Below, piece after piece: positions 35,020-47,222 of a DNA stretch of 64,000 nucleotides. Origin of the DNA: Crocodylus rhombifer (taxonomy: Eukaryota; Chordata; Crocodylia; Crocodylidae). The stretch lies in contig JAVSML010025535.1 in NCBI GenBank assembly GCA_038503035.1, positions 1-64,000 of the forward strand, given 5' to 3'. Positions within the stretch are counted from its first letter, which is position 1. Every line of letters begins with the position of its first letter. Under the pieces are notes generated by a model. The model saw only the letters and a list, made by a program, of their open reading frames with translations, ran no database searches and had not been told where the DNA came from. Made by a program: the position numbers and the translations under genes.

Positions 35020-36066
35020 AGGACTGTCATGTGCACAGCTCTACTCCTATGACTCCATTACCCCTAACAGTTGAACCCTGTAACAAGGAGCTATCCCCAG
35101 GGTGGTCAAGAACCCCTGGAGGCACCCTGGAGTTTCCTTTATTTCAATCCAGTCCTGGGAACAGTCTCCTCTTCACTTTCCTGCCATGTCTTGATGTTTC
35201 GTTTTTGGTTCTCAAAGGGGAGGCTGCCCCAGCACTTCCAAGATCAGGTCTTCACCCTAGAGAACACTGGAGGTGAGGAGCTCCTGCCGTAAGGGCTAAT
35301 GGCATGGCTCCATACAAACCCTACATCATGCCTCACAGGTGTTACATGGCTGTTGTCACCTCCATTGGAGCCTCAGCCTATTCGGCCACCGACCCTTTAA
35401 CGTGGCTGTCTTCTAGCCTAGGCCCACTATGTTGGACCTAGTTTTGAGGTGCTAGCCCAGCTTCCTCCTTTCGTCCCGCTGGCTCCCTGGCCCGTCTCTC
35501 TGCACCCCTCTGGTGCCAGGCTCCCTGGCCCCTGTCTCTCTGCACCTTGCACTATTTTCTGGACTTCACTACAGCTCAGTACTCTCTGGAGCTTTGAGCC
35601 TGCTCCTAGCAGGGCTCAAGGCACTTACGTGCCTCTGTGTACTAATGAGACCTCCAAACCTTCCCTTTAAGCCTCATCCCAAACCTCTGGTTTAAACTAC
35701 AACATAAACACTAAGCCTCTGGACTATAGCAAAGGAAAAATAAGAGAGGCAGCATGCCTGGTTAGTCCATGGCTCCTTTCCAGGTCACTCTGTCCTGTAC
35801 CCCAGCCTGCAGAGCTGTTTCCTTTCAGTCTCCTAGGCATTCAGAAGCTCACACTCTGTCTCAGCCTGGGCTGGCCACTTCCTTCTGGCTCAACCTAGGG
35901 CTTATATTGCTATGGCCTGAGCTGTCTCCCAGCCATGTGACAGCCCCCAGTGAGCTGATGGGCCTGCAGGACTACCATTTAACCCCTGCTCTGGGTGTGC
36001 CCTGAAGACTCTGTCCTTAAAGGGGATGCCTTAATTTCTAGTAACAGGGCTAGAGCTCTTTCTTAC
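35020..36066 (-). mobile_element. Possible LTR or other GC-richer element
   Basis: This block is distinctly richer in C on the plus strand than its surroundings. It contains a repeated gctccctggcccg/ctgtctctctgcacc unit at 35478-35510 and 35519-35548. Read on the minus strand it has a TATA-like segment (gcaatataagcccta, near 35900-35915) and starts near tgttactagaaattaaggca, which would fit a solo LTR in that orientation. No pol or gag similarity, primer-binding site or paired LTR was seen. The identity is inferred from composition and layout only. Confidence 0.35.
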
Positions 36067-36074
36067 ACACCCTT

Positions 36075-36215
36075 AGTGTATTTATCCCTGAAACATCCCA
36101 GCAGGTGTTTGCAGAGGAGGCAAAGAGGAACAGAGTGGTTTGCCTAGATCCATGCAAGCAGCTTAAAGTGTAACTGGGATCTGAACCCAGGTTTCAGACT
36201 CAGGCTGGTTCAGTG
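36075..36215 (-). mobile_element. MIR/CORE-type SINE fragment, reverse orientation
   Basis: The words gaggcaaagaggaacagagt, gtttgcctagatccatgcaa and gggatctgaacccaggtttc match the antisense MIR pattern (gaggc-cagag ... acttgcc-aggtc-cacag ... gaacccaggt). Confidence 0.6.
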
Positions 36216-37214
36216 AATACTGAATTTTTTGTAAAGCTTTGCACTAATCCCTCTGCATCAGACTTGCTGGATGAGCAAAAGACAAATAAAGTACTTCTGA
36301 AATATTTAATTCAGGGAGAAAATAATGGAAATTCTTCAAATAACAAATGCAAAAAAAAACTTGACCAGCTACAAACCAGATCATGAGTATATGGAATAAA
36401 TATGAGGGTCATTTTCCCCTCAACACTGTGCTTTGTCAAGGAAGTAGAAAAGTGGAAGGATTAAAAGGATAGGGTTTTTTTCCCTCAGAATAAGTTAGAT
36501 TGCAGTTTTCATTTGTGGCTTATATTAGGTCTCAAGAAAGTGACATTTTTAAAGTGAAAAAGGTCAGTCTTGTCAACCTAAAAATAATTAGATAGTGCTG
36601 CATTATCTGAATTGCATGTTACTTTATAGAACCTTTTCCCTTAAAGGTCTCTAGACAGGCACAGAAATTATATATATATTTCTCCCTTCAGGAATGCATT
36701 TTCAAAGGATTAAGAGGAGTAGATAGCTTTCTTTCACTATATGCCAGGAAAAGTCCTCCTTGGATAAAATGGCCTAGGCTGTCTAATCTCTTTACAACTA
36801 TTTCTGATAGGCACTATGCACAAGAATGACAGACAGAAGACAGAGTTCAAGGTATACCAGTGGGGAGAGAGTCCATTATCATCCATCTAACATCTTAATA
36901 GCTCTTTAAATGCAGGATTCAACATCAGAGCCCATCTTGGAACCATTCCAAAGCCATCTTTGCTCACTAATCCCAGGTGGCAGTTGTAATGCTGCAGTGA
37001 AAAATGCATGAGTGACTTTTTGCTCCTAATTCTTCATTTCAAACTTGCATTATTTGGTTCACATCTGGCATAATTCATCCCATCATCTTCCAGATGCACA
37101 TTTCCCTGCACCTTTCCTCTCACTGTCATACTAAAAGTTTTATCACTATAATTATACTTATGGCTTATGTAAAATATACCTGATGAAAACTGTTTTTCCT
37201 AGGAGGTAAGCCAC
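36216..37214. other. AT-rich non-coding DNA
   Basis: No gene or repeat family is recognised. Confidence 0.4.
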
Positions 37215-37325
37215 CTGGTTATACCTACTCCCATTTTACAAATGGAAAAACTGAGGCAGAGAAATGAAGTGATTTGTCCAAGGTCACCCGGCAGACCAAC
37301 AGCAGAGCCAACAGTAGAACATAGT
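37215..37325 (-). mobile_element. MIR SINE, reverse orientation
   Basis: This is the clearest MIR core in the window: cattttacaaatggaaaaac, tgaggcagagaaatgaagtg, atttgtccaaggtcacccgg. It is the reverse complement of the MIR core, where the sense strand reads ccttgg-caa-tcact and cctca-ttt. Confidence 0.8.
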
Positions 37326-38124
37326 TTGGGTTTTTCATCTGCTAACCCACAATGTATCTGAGTATTTTTATTCTTAGAAAATATAGCCTTAAGCTTTGTA
37401 ATCTGATGAGTCAATTCCCCAACCCCGCTAACATGGTAAGTTAGGCTTTAAAATAGCATTTTAAAAATAACTGAAATATATACTTTTATTTTATTTGCCT
37501 TCTGGATATGTGGCCATTTGGCTATACTCTGGTTATGTTTTCAGGCCCTTTCGTGAATCCGGGGAGAGAAGAAACTTTTTAAAACGTGATTCTCATTGAG
37601 ATGCTCAGGTGTTGACACAATTCCAGAAGCCAGGACTCCTGGTGAAAATCCAAATACCATGAGACATAGGATGAATGTATGAAAGCAGGCAACGCTGTTA
37701 GGGTAAGCTTCCAGGATATTTCAGTATTGAATACATTACTGTAAAAAGCAAATCCTGTTTTTCTGATAATCATGAAAGCTGCAGGATTGGTTTTCAATAC
37801 CTGCTGGGAACCAGGGCCCTTACTCAGCTTTCATTTCACCAATCACACACGCTCAATAGCTTTCACTGGGAATTTGCCTCATCAAGGACAGAGTAAATAA
37901 AGAGCAGAGACAAGGAAAGGCAAGTCTCCTTCATAGTTATATATCAGGAGTAAATTCACTGGTACTAATGAGGTTTCACCAGAGTAAAACCATGGTAAGC
38001 AAAAGAAGACCAAGTCCCTATAGATTTAGTCCATCTCCGATTTCCAAATTACCATCTCAGCAGAACTAAATGACAGCATAAGAAGAATAGAAATGAATTC
38101 TGAGTTCTCTAGGGAGAGACTGGC
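37326..38124. other. Non-coding DNA, nothing recognised
   Basis: No gene or repeat family is recognised. Confidence 0.4.
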
Positions 38125-38220
38125 TTTGCACTTCTGTTCATCAGTTGTACAGTGCCAAGCACAATGAAACGCCGATTCCCGATTGGGATCCCAAGGCACT
38201 ACTCAGCACAAATAAATAGT
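38125..38220 (+). mobile_element. MIR/L2-like SINE tail
   Basis: The words gttgtacagtgccaagcaca, atgaaacgccgattcccgat and tgggatcccaaggcactact, followed by cacaaataaata, match the tail of the sauropsid MIR-like SINE ('gtacagcgcctagcacaatggggtcctgat-...-ggcgctac-...-aataata'). Confidence 0.6.
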
Positions 38221-40389
38221 TCCATTATAGGACACAGATGACACTATTAAATATTTGTCAGAATACTCCATCAATAATTGCTATGGACTCTTTCTACTGT
38301 TATTTTCTCCCAGAGCATACCATGAGTAATCAAGATGTATATAAAGCCACTGCTCAAAGCTACCATTGCCTTTTGAAAGTACAGATTTTAGACTGGAGGG
38401 GAGTGGGGAAAAACCCCAAACCAAAACAAACCCTTCACTTAATGGAAAAGTTGTTGAGATGATGAAAGACACTGTAGGATTTAGCAGACATAACCCTCAG
38501 CCTTACAACTTGTTTGGCATGCATGCTGGGCCTACCTGAACAGACAAGCATCTAAGTAATTTCCTGGAGCCAACAGAAACCAAAAGGTAAGCTTTCGAGA
38601 GCTGCCAGCTGCGTTAGTATAACAAGTCCTATTGGCTTTCAATCTGAGTTTGAAAAGGTCCCATTTTTCTTTAGTCATTATTTTTAACAAAGGAGAAGAA
38701 AAAAAAGATTTTTTTCTGGCTTTGGTGGAGCAAAGGCAGATATATCAGAAAGTGTTTTCATGGATTTTTGTTTTTTTTCCATGTAATTTCAAAAGTATCA
38801 GAACCAAAAATCTGCCAGCTTTAGTGTGCTTTTGTAGCACACTGGTTTCATGCCATGTTCCCTCTGGCAGTATTTTCTTTCACGCAGTGTTTCCTACTGC
38901 AACGTTAGTGTGACAAGGAGATCTAACCAGTCTAGCCAAGAAGAGCTGGTCAAAAGACATTTTCATCTTAAGATATCCCAACATGCACAATACATGTAAT
39001 TTTCATCCTGAACCAGGACAAAAAGTTAACTTTTTAAAATTCTACTATTTCAATTCAGAAATATTAAATGAGTTCAGGGAAACCTTTCAATGTGGACTTC
39101 TCAAGAAGCCAAAACTTTTGAAAAGTTGGTGGGCATGATGAGGATGTATCCAGTTATACAATTTGCCTCTTAAATGATTCATTTCTACTGCACTTTTTGC
39201 AAGAAGTAAATGTAAATATTTAAGGTCATACGATGTGTTAATTTATGGGGACAGCATAGGAAAAATCAGGGCACTACGAGGTTTCAAAACAACTGAACGG
39301 TGACTGAACGTGTTAATCTTCCCTCAAATTGCATAAGAATTAAGGTTTCTTTTTGTCTGTTTGCTTATCTATGCATATGTTACCTTCTCCCCATTGCCCT
39401 TCATTCCAAGCCCAGTGTCATACTGTTTTTTTAGGCCCCTTTCCAAAGTAACTGAGCTTTGGATCAAGTCCTTGGCATTTTTCCGTACCATCTCTCACGC
39501 TGACTGAGAAATAATATTTAAATCATGTGCCAGACTCCTGCAACTCAACCATTGCCTTGCATTTTAAAATCACACATGCCTGCATCCCAGCTACACACTT
39601 ATATACTAGACTGGAGGAGGCTTCACCCTACTTCTGTGCAAGTTAATGGTAGAACTTTTGTTGACTTTAACTGGAGTAGACAAAAGACAGTAGAAGGGAC
39701 TACTCTTTGCTTCTTTGCCCTCAAAAAACCTGATCCTGCTTATATTGATATCAAAGGCAAAACTGCCACTGACTTCAGTAATACAAGATCACCCTCAGAA
39801 GAGTTTTTGCTTCAGTGGGATTTCTAGCTACAATGAATGCAAGGGCCTTGCATTATTTATACCAAGGTGTTTCAACTTACCTCTGTCCTCCAGACTCATG
39901 GGTAAAAGGGATGGAAAAGGGCCTTCAATCTAATCCAAGGTCAGCATTTAATAATCTCCACAATGCTGAAATATGAGTGTTGTGGTTCTATTTAACTATA
40001 ATTCCTATTAAACTGCCAGCTAACAAATATAATCCTTGTACATAAACAAAGCAACTTGTGAACAGGCTCCTTTGATCCTGAAGAATGGGGCTAAACAAGC
40101 AATGTGAAACCTCTGAAGTCTAAAGCAATCATCAAAGCACGTCCTCTGTACTAGCAGCTAACAATGGATTCAATGTCTCTGAAAGAGCCTTTATTCTTGA
40201 GTCTTAAAAAAAACTGTGCTATATTATTTACATAATAAGGAGAAAAGAGATTTCAAGTTTTATTGGAAAATGAAGACCTCAAACATAAAATTCATGTTCA
40301 CAAAAAGAAATCCATAACTTTTAGAAACGGTGTTATTACTAAAATGTCAACACAATACAGGAATTAAACTACAAAATAGGGACATTAAA
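38221..40389. other. Non-coding DNA with faint old repeat at 39.6-39.8 kb
   Basis: No gene is recognised. Around 39600-39790 the words tgttgactttaactggagta and ccactgacttcagtaataca resemble an old sauropsid repeat ('cattgacttcaatgg'). The 100-codon frame at 39525-39827 overlaps it and is not a gene. Confidence 0.4.
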
Positions 40390-40510
40390 ATCTGCACCAC
40401 CACTGACTTGCTGGGTGACAGTGGGTAAGTCATCTCACCTCCCTTCTTGGTTTACTCTTCTATAAAACTGTTACAATGATACTGATTTGCTGATGAAAAA
40501 CATTAAATAT
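40390..40510 (+). mobile_element. MIR SINE, sense orientation
   Basis: The sequence accaccactgacttgctggg, tgacagtgggtaagtcatct and cacctcccttcttggtttac, followed by ataaaactgttacaatgat, follows the MIR core order in sense. Confidence 0.7.
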
Positions 40511-43029
40511 TATTTTTAAAATGAATGCTCATTTGAATTTCACACATGCAGTCAGAGACTGTCTCAGTACTGAAGTGTTTGCAGTGGCCAGGGAAATTAT
40601 TTATCTCCTGAATCCCCATCTGGTACTGTTTTAAACAACCTTGCATCCTGTTTTCAGCCTCTCCTGGTCCATGTTGAAAAGCTTTACTGACATCTCTAGC
40701 GCAGCAGCCCTGGCATTATGGAATCCCTTCCCCAGTCAAACTGGGAGATAAAGTTAAAATTTTCAAAAAAACTGAAATGACTTTCAGTACTGCCATGTCT
40801 TTCAGTAATTACAGTGTACCCAAGTCACCTGGACATGCAGCTTGTGTGCTGTTCGGTATCTAATGGTTGTACCTAAAATAACCAACTGACATTTTCCAAG
40901 ATGACAAATCTCATCCCTAAATTCAAACTGCTGGCTAACAACTCAGGTCTTGAAAAATCTTGGCTATTTTGGGTCTGTTTTCATGCATGATTACTGTCAG
41001 ACATTCAAGCTCACAGGGGCGGGAAGGAACCCAACAACTTTAACTCTGAGCGTTGCACAACGACCATCCTCAAATGCTGGTTGACAGTGAAGGGGGAAAA
41101 GAGAAAATCCTCATAACAGTGCTCTTTATTGACAGAAATGGTTATTGGACAGGGGCACAGCACAATGAGGAAGGAAACTTCATTGAATTAATTTAGCAAA
41201 AACAAAGAGATACAGCAACGGAAGGAGCCTGACACCCCCTTACAAGTCATGCCACAGTTACAGATTCCCTCTGCATTAAAGAAGTCAGCACCAAGTTTGA
41301 AGCCCAATCCTCTGACTGTTAAAATGTAGCAACGTTACAGTGGGAGATCAAGAGTGGGTAAACCATTTTTCTAGCTTTAGCCAGGTAGGGGGATAAACTC
41401 AGAAGAGAGTCTAGAAACAGGAAAAAGTTGTAATGAAAAATAGAAGGAAAACATATTTCTCCTTTTATCAGCCAGCTCTAAACAATGGAATACAAAATGA
41501 CTCGACTGACCTCTCATGGTTAAGACTGATTAGCACTAATTAACACATTCTGGAATAACTAGCACCCACTTGCAGAGGCCTAGCTTTCCATCATTTGCAG
41601 TGCACCTGTACATTTGGGCAGCAGAGCCTAGGACATGAGAGGTGGGATTTTCTCCCTTATTTTCACCAGCCTGGAAACAGATTTGGGTGCTAAGTGCTCA
41701 AATGAAAGCAAAATGGAACTTCAGCTACATCCCTGCATAGGCACTTCTGTAGAGCCCAGTAGGTGCCTAGCTGCATTTTTATAGGCATTTAAAAAACTTT
41801 GTTCAGCTGGCCACTAACTCCTTAGACTCAATCAAAAATCCTTGCCTCCATCATTAATTATATGTTAGCTATGCTTTACATGTCTTAGTGCCTGCTCTGT
41901 GTCAGATCTTGGTTATGGAAACTTTCAGGAGCAGCAGTTTATTGCCAATATGCACCACAGCACATGTCCTATGGAATGAACAGAAAACAAATAATATACC
42001 CCGTTTATATTCATATCTTCATAGTCACCATCCCAGTTAAAACTTTATTTTAAATTCATCCTGAATTAAAATTCCAGCCAGCCAAGGCCATAAAACAATA
42101 GTTCTAAAATGAATTTCAATTAACCTGACACTTTTATGACTTGCTCTCTTCTATTTTGGGTCAGCATTATCATTAGGTTACAATTTATGAGCAATACACT
42201 GGAACCCAATTAATTGACTAACTGTTAAGAGACCAAGACAGTTGCATTAAATTTGTCCACATGCCCAACAGAAATACAATACTGAAGCCCCAACATAAAA
42301 CCTCAGATTACATTAAAACCTTATTCTCCCCATTGCAGCATGTGCATAGTTTCCACTGAGCTTAAGTAAACACACATATGAGTTTTTTACGCTATTATGC
42401 TTTCCCAGTCTGATAAACGGTTATGCACTTGTCTAATTGAACTCCTGCGAGACATTTCTAAGAATTCTAATGAAGTTTGGAAAAATGTTTCTGATTTTTT
42501 TTTAAGACTCACAATACATGTTTGCAAAAACTAATTGTGAATTCAAATTAAATTTGTTTTCACCAAAAAGGGAAGCAAGCTGAGAGAAAATAAAGCATCA
42601 AATGAAACTGGTCAATATGTTTCATTCGAGTCAAAGATGTTCTCCTTCCCTGTCAATCTTCCACTTCAACCAGGAAACAAGTGGCGAAAAAGAAAGAAAC
42701 CACTGTTATTCCCCTTTAGTCTTAAGCTTCTGTTCTTCAAGTTAACAAATTATCACTATGCTGTTATCCATCACTCAATGAATGAAAAAAATTCTGCAAT
42801 TAAGCCAATAAACTTGCTGCCACAAAAAAGCACTGAGGCCAGAATCTTAAAAAAAGGGGGGTGGGGTCTGTCTACAGACAGTTACCATAATTAATGATGA
42901 CCTGTTTGGAAAAGGATATTAAACCTTGTGCTTCTGGTCTTAAAATAGTCCCACTATCAGAAACCAGTATGAGAACTAAGGGGAAACATATTATTCTTCA
43001 TTTGTTTACAGCATCATTTTTACATTGAT
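40511..43029. other. AT-rich non-coding DNA
   Basis: No gene is recognised. Around 41640-41800 some words (cagatttgggtgctaagtgc) resemble an old SINE-like repeat but are too degraded to classify. The 85-codon frame at 42637-42894 has no known domain. Confidence 0.4.
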
Positions 43030-43100
43030 CAGTGAAACCCCCAGCTTGGCCACTGTCAGAGACAGGATGCTGGACTCAATTTTGAGTCCAATCCAATCAA
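43030..43100 (+). mobile_element. Old CR1/L3-type 3' fragment
   Basis: The words cttggccactgtcagagaca and ggatgctggactcaatt match an old tail found in sauropsid genomes ('ggccactgtcagagacaggatactgggctagatgg'). The rest is lost. Confidence 0.5.
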
Positions 43101-45244
43101 GAATCTCCTAGGTCCCTATGATCATTTCAGACAGGCAACAAGACAATCAGAATCCAATTGCAACCATGCTTTTAACAGGAAATGCTTTCTAGTTATAGTG
43201 ATATATTAGTCAGTCTGCCAATGAAGGGGAAAAATAGGTGGAGAATAGAGCAGTGAAATGGGCATTTTTTCATCTGATATTCACAGTGCAGCTGCAGCAA
43301 GGTGTTCTGCATCTGTGTAGCTCTTCCTCAGGTTAGGTACCAGAATTAGGAGGTTGGCCTCCTGCAGCTCCCCTTGGAAAATTTAGGGCCAGGGTTTCAG
43401 AAGAGCTCAGCAACTACCTGACAGGCCTTTGGAGAAACTAACTACTTATTTAGGTGTGTAAGTGGAATCTGTGATCCTTTGAGGATCTGGCCTTACATGC
43501 CAATTTACTGGCTCAGTACCAAGTAAGGATACCAAAAACACTCTCCAAACACATCTACAAGTTGGTCTCCATTCAGACCTCAGTTGACTGGCAATAAGAC
43601 AGAACCAGATATTTTCCACATGTAAGGTAGAAAATGGGCCAAGAATTTCATTCCGGATGAGGTTATTGTTCAAGGTTACTTCGGAGATGAATGACCAGGT
43701 CTGTGGAAAAGTCATGCAAATAGGTTTTACTATATTCAGAAAAGCAAGAAGATCACAACAACATGAGCCTGTTCAAGGGACATCCATAAAGAAAGGTCTA
43801 TATACAGACCTTTATGTGTGTGACTGTATACAGACACACACATACATCCATCTAACTACAGCAGTGCTCAGTTTCTACCTATGGGCAGAAGGCAGGGTAG
43901 GGCAGCACCAGTAAAAATACAAAGCTAACTACCTCTTTCTCCTATAGGTAGGTAGTTACTAAATAAAGTATCAGTGGATGGTGCTCAGGGAAATGTAGCC
44001 TAATTCCAGGGGCTTGTAGGATCACTAAAACCTGGATTGCAATAGAAAGGATAGCCCCAGGCAGTTTTCAACAGCTCCCTGGCTAAAAATGAATCAGTCT
44101 GGATTGGAGTTTTCACATTTGGTCCAGCTATAATACAAACTAACACAAACATACATAAAATGTTGTAAAAATAAAACTATGAAGTGGTGATTGCTTCAGG
44201 CGCTTTTGTTTCCTTCTAGTTTTTGGGCTACTAGATTAAAGAAAACATACACGCTTTACTGTTAAGAAGGGAGTTTTCTGCAGTATACAAGCAAGTGGAA
44301 ATACAAACGTAGCCCTCCAATCCACCCATTAGTCTTTTTAATGATTCTGAGCCACAACCACCCTGAGATAACATCTCATTCTCTCTGTGTTTGAGCCACA
44401 GAAGCTCAGCAGAATCCTGATTTCTTTGGCCTTTTATTAAATTGAAGCCTGGATAGACGTGAGCGCTAAAGGAAAAGGATTATAGGGGTTTATTCAGTGC
44501 TGTAAGGGAAAGAAAATCCCTGTCTCTCTGCCAGATGCATTAAACTACTGATCTCACAATTGCATAAAATGATCACTGGCATTAAATCTGTGTTAATTCA
44601 ACCCAGTCCAAGGAATGGTGATTTAACCCAGGACCCTTTCCCAATGTCATTCAACAGCTCTAATTAGTTAGAGAGGAGTTCCTATTCGCCACTCGCGCTG
44701 TATTCTGATAGGTATAATTTAAAATTTATTATTAATATTCATTCAGCAAAATGAGAACAACAAGGGGATATTTATGACATAGCTGAGGAGTGCTGTTTAG
44801 ACACATCTGGTCACAGTTTTCTTTTTCTTACAGAAACATTAATCTCTCATGTACATAAGTTAACATTTAGCACTATTAATGGAAACAGTGCAAAAGCTAA
44901 TTGGATGTTCTAATGCAAATGCTAACTGTAAACGTACAATTTCACCCATCAGTTGAAATGCAAAGCTGCCTCCCTACCCTCTGCCACTCTCTATTCCTAA
45001 GGTTTGTGGAAAGCAACAGTTAATTTCCACTGAATACAAACAAAATGTAATTCTTTACATAGTATACAATTAGACTGTAGAACGTATAGCCACAATATAT
45101 CACAGAGCCAAGAGATGATCAGAATTACCAAAGGACTGGACATTTAGATGGATGGTGAGAATATCTGGAGTTACAACACTAAGAATTAAAATATGCTTTA
45201 AATCCAATACTGTCTAGATCTTAAATTGTGTATTTGATTCGTAA
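43101..45244. other. Non-coding DNA with a repeat-free block near 44.4-44.9 kb
   Basis: No gene is recognised. A possible SINE trace lies at 43310-43460 (ctcttcctcaggttaggtac). The stretch 44350-44960 lacks simple sequence and recognisable repeats and holds several TAATTA-like and ATGCAAAT words (ctctaattagttagagag; taatgcaaatgctaac). That composition is seen in conserved regulatory DNA, but conservation cannot be judged from one sequence. Confidence 0.35.
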
Positions 45245-45365
45245 GTCCCCAAGGCTTTTACTTAAGGTCAGGATCATTAGAGAGAGGAAATCAAGGAACA
45301 GAAAGGTAAAATGACTTGTCTAAGGGAAGTCAAGAAAGGTGGCAGGACCTGGACTAGAACCAATA
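45245..45365 (-). mobile_element. MIR SINE fragment, reverse orientation
   Basis: The words agaaaggtaaaatgacttgt, ctaagggaagtcaagaaagg and tggcaggacctggactagaa follow the antisense MIR core. Confidence 0.6.
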
Positions 45366-45539
45366 TCTCCAGTAAGGGAACAGAAGAGAAGGGGAGAATT
45401 AAACAACTGTATCTTCATTTTTTTGGGAAGGCGATAAACCTTCATGCTACAAGGCACACACTAACCCGAAACTGAGGAGGGTTAGGAAGAAACTCTCCCA
45501 GTAGACAGACATTTCCATAACACATAGCATCATATTTTA

Positions 45540-45645
45540 CATTTTCCTCTTACAGTCTAGGATGGGTCACTGTTAAGAAACAGGCACACTACTAGACTAG
45601 ACAGATCACTGGTCTAATCTAATATGGCAATTTCTATGTTCCTAA
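45540..45645 (+). mobile_element. Old CR1/L3-type 3' end
   Basis: The words gatgggtcactgttaagaaa, gactagacagatcactggtc and taatctaatatggcaatttc, followed by tatgttcc, match the same old LINE tail as at 43.0 kb ('tagatggaccactggtctgatccagtatggcaattcttatgttc'). Confidence 0.65.
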
Positions 45646-46599
45646 GGGGGGAAAATAAAAAGTTCTGGTACGACTCACTCCAAGGAAAAATCTAGACGGC
45701 TCTAAAAAATTAAAATAAAAACATAAAAATTACAATAAACTCATTTTCCCCCTCCTACATTGCAATATGATTTTATGCTTAGCATTAAAACCACAATGTG
45801 AGTTATCATTTAAAGGCTTACTTGAAAGAGACCGTACGCTTAGATGCAGGCAACAAAATATAGGAATCCTGATGGACGAAGTAGGTTTATATCCATTCTA
45901 ATTATATTCATAATACACTCATTTGAAATACCATAGGTATTATTTAGATGTATGCTACACATTCTGTCTAAAATAAATTGAAATAAAAATATAATGCAGA
46001 GCTGAAAAATATACTCTGTACAAAGTACTGTATCTCACTGACAAGTACTTAAAAAAAAAAGGCTAAAAGTAATAAAAATTACTGCTAGAAAAATCGAAGT
46101 GTTCCATTCCTAGATTTTATGGGGGCAATAAAAAATGAAAAAGCAGCTCTAGTTAAGCTAGACTGATGAAGTGATATACTGCAAGAAAGGCATTCAAGGT
46201 TGTGTTGAAACAGATTTAAAGTTGATATATATCAAATACAATAATTCTGGTGCATATTAAATAGAGCCTGAATGGAATGTAGTATAGACATGCACCACAA
46301 AATTGTAAGCAAAAAAAAAAAGAAAGACATCTCTACTTTGCTTTGCCAAAGAATTTGGATGAAATCAACAATAGTTTTCATCAGTCAAATAGGTGCATCA
46401 TTGTAATGTGTTTGAGGGTTTTTTCAATTTTATTTTATTAGTAGTAATTCAGAATGACCAATTTTTTTTGTTGTTTGTTTTGTTTTTTGGATATTCAAAG
46501 TTCTTCACTTTCTTTCATTGTAACATAAGGGAAGAGTTTGTGTTAAAATAATGGTATTCTAATGGAAAGCCGTAACAGCAGCACAAAATGTAGGCAAAA
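45646..46599. other. Very AT-rich non-coding DNA
   Basis: No gene is recognised. There are A-runs (for example 46309-46321) and T-rich tracts (46465-46490). Confidence 0.5.
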
Positions 46600-46835
46600 T
46601 CACAGGATCTGGATTTGTGATCTGCCATTATAGTTGTAGGACTTTGGCTAAGTCGCTACTCCTTTCCAGGACCTTTCTCCTCCCAGGCTTGTTTGCCTAT
46701 ATGTAAACTCTATAGAGAAAAGGAACTGTCTATTACTATACATTTGGACAGTATTCAGCACAACGGGACCTCCCTTGTCCTCCATCTTCAAGATGCTACT
46801 GTAATATAAATAATAATAAGCATAAGGACCAGATA
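46600..46835 (+). mobile_element. MIR/CORE-type SINE, near full length
   Basis: The words gatctgccattatagttgta, ggactttggctaagtcgcta and ctcctttccaggacctttct are followed by a tail with cattcagcacaac-type sequence (agtattcagcacaacgggac), gatgctactgtaatataaat and aataataag. This is the same SINE family as at 20.5 kb and 38.1 kb. A minus-strand 96-codon frame (46648-46938) lies over it and is spurious. Confidence 0.65.
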
Positions 46836-47053
46836 ATAGGTCACCACTGTGGTCTCTTGTGATGGTCAGAATGTTACTCAGTCCAAAAAAGACTCCAAAT
46901 GTAGTAGTTGAGGTTTCCATCACTGAGGTATCCATCATATCATCTTCTTTGGGTACTCTGTGGGAAGGATGCTACAGGGAGAGGGGTGCACATATCTAAC
47001 AGAACGATTCCCTTGGGGTAGCTCTGACTGAGAAGACTGGTGACTGCTCTTAC

Positions 47054-47222
47054 CTGATCAACCCCAGGCCAGGAAAAGCATCTGTGGGGCCATGTTTGCC
47101 TTCCTCCCACTTAGTTACCCAAAGCATGATCATAAGCTGGATGGCTGCACATATGCAAGCAGCCAACAGAAAAAATGCCAATAGGCAGCACTTAAGAACA
47201 TAGAGAATAGCTGGTGGTTTCA
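47054..47222 (-). CDS. Weak candidate exon encoding a membrane segment, gene not recognised
   Basis: On the minus strand a pyrimidine-rich acceptor (catctttttttggtccag) precedes a 169-bp open stretch ending at a good donor (gatcag followed by gtaagagc). Its translation begins KPPAILYVLKCCLLAFFLLA. It then continues as a strongly hydrophobic run (ACICAAIQLMIMLWV, about 25-28 residues in all) and a hydrophilic tail KWEEGKHGPTDAFPGLGLI. That would suit an exon with one transmembrane helix. The frame is also open upstream of the acceptor (to about 47307), which lowers the weight of the splice evidence. The words ctcttacc occur at both 47046 and 47273, which may be coincidence. I recognise no protein. 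Confidence 0.2.
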
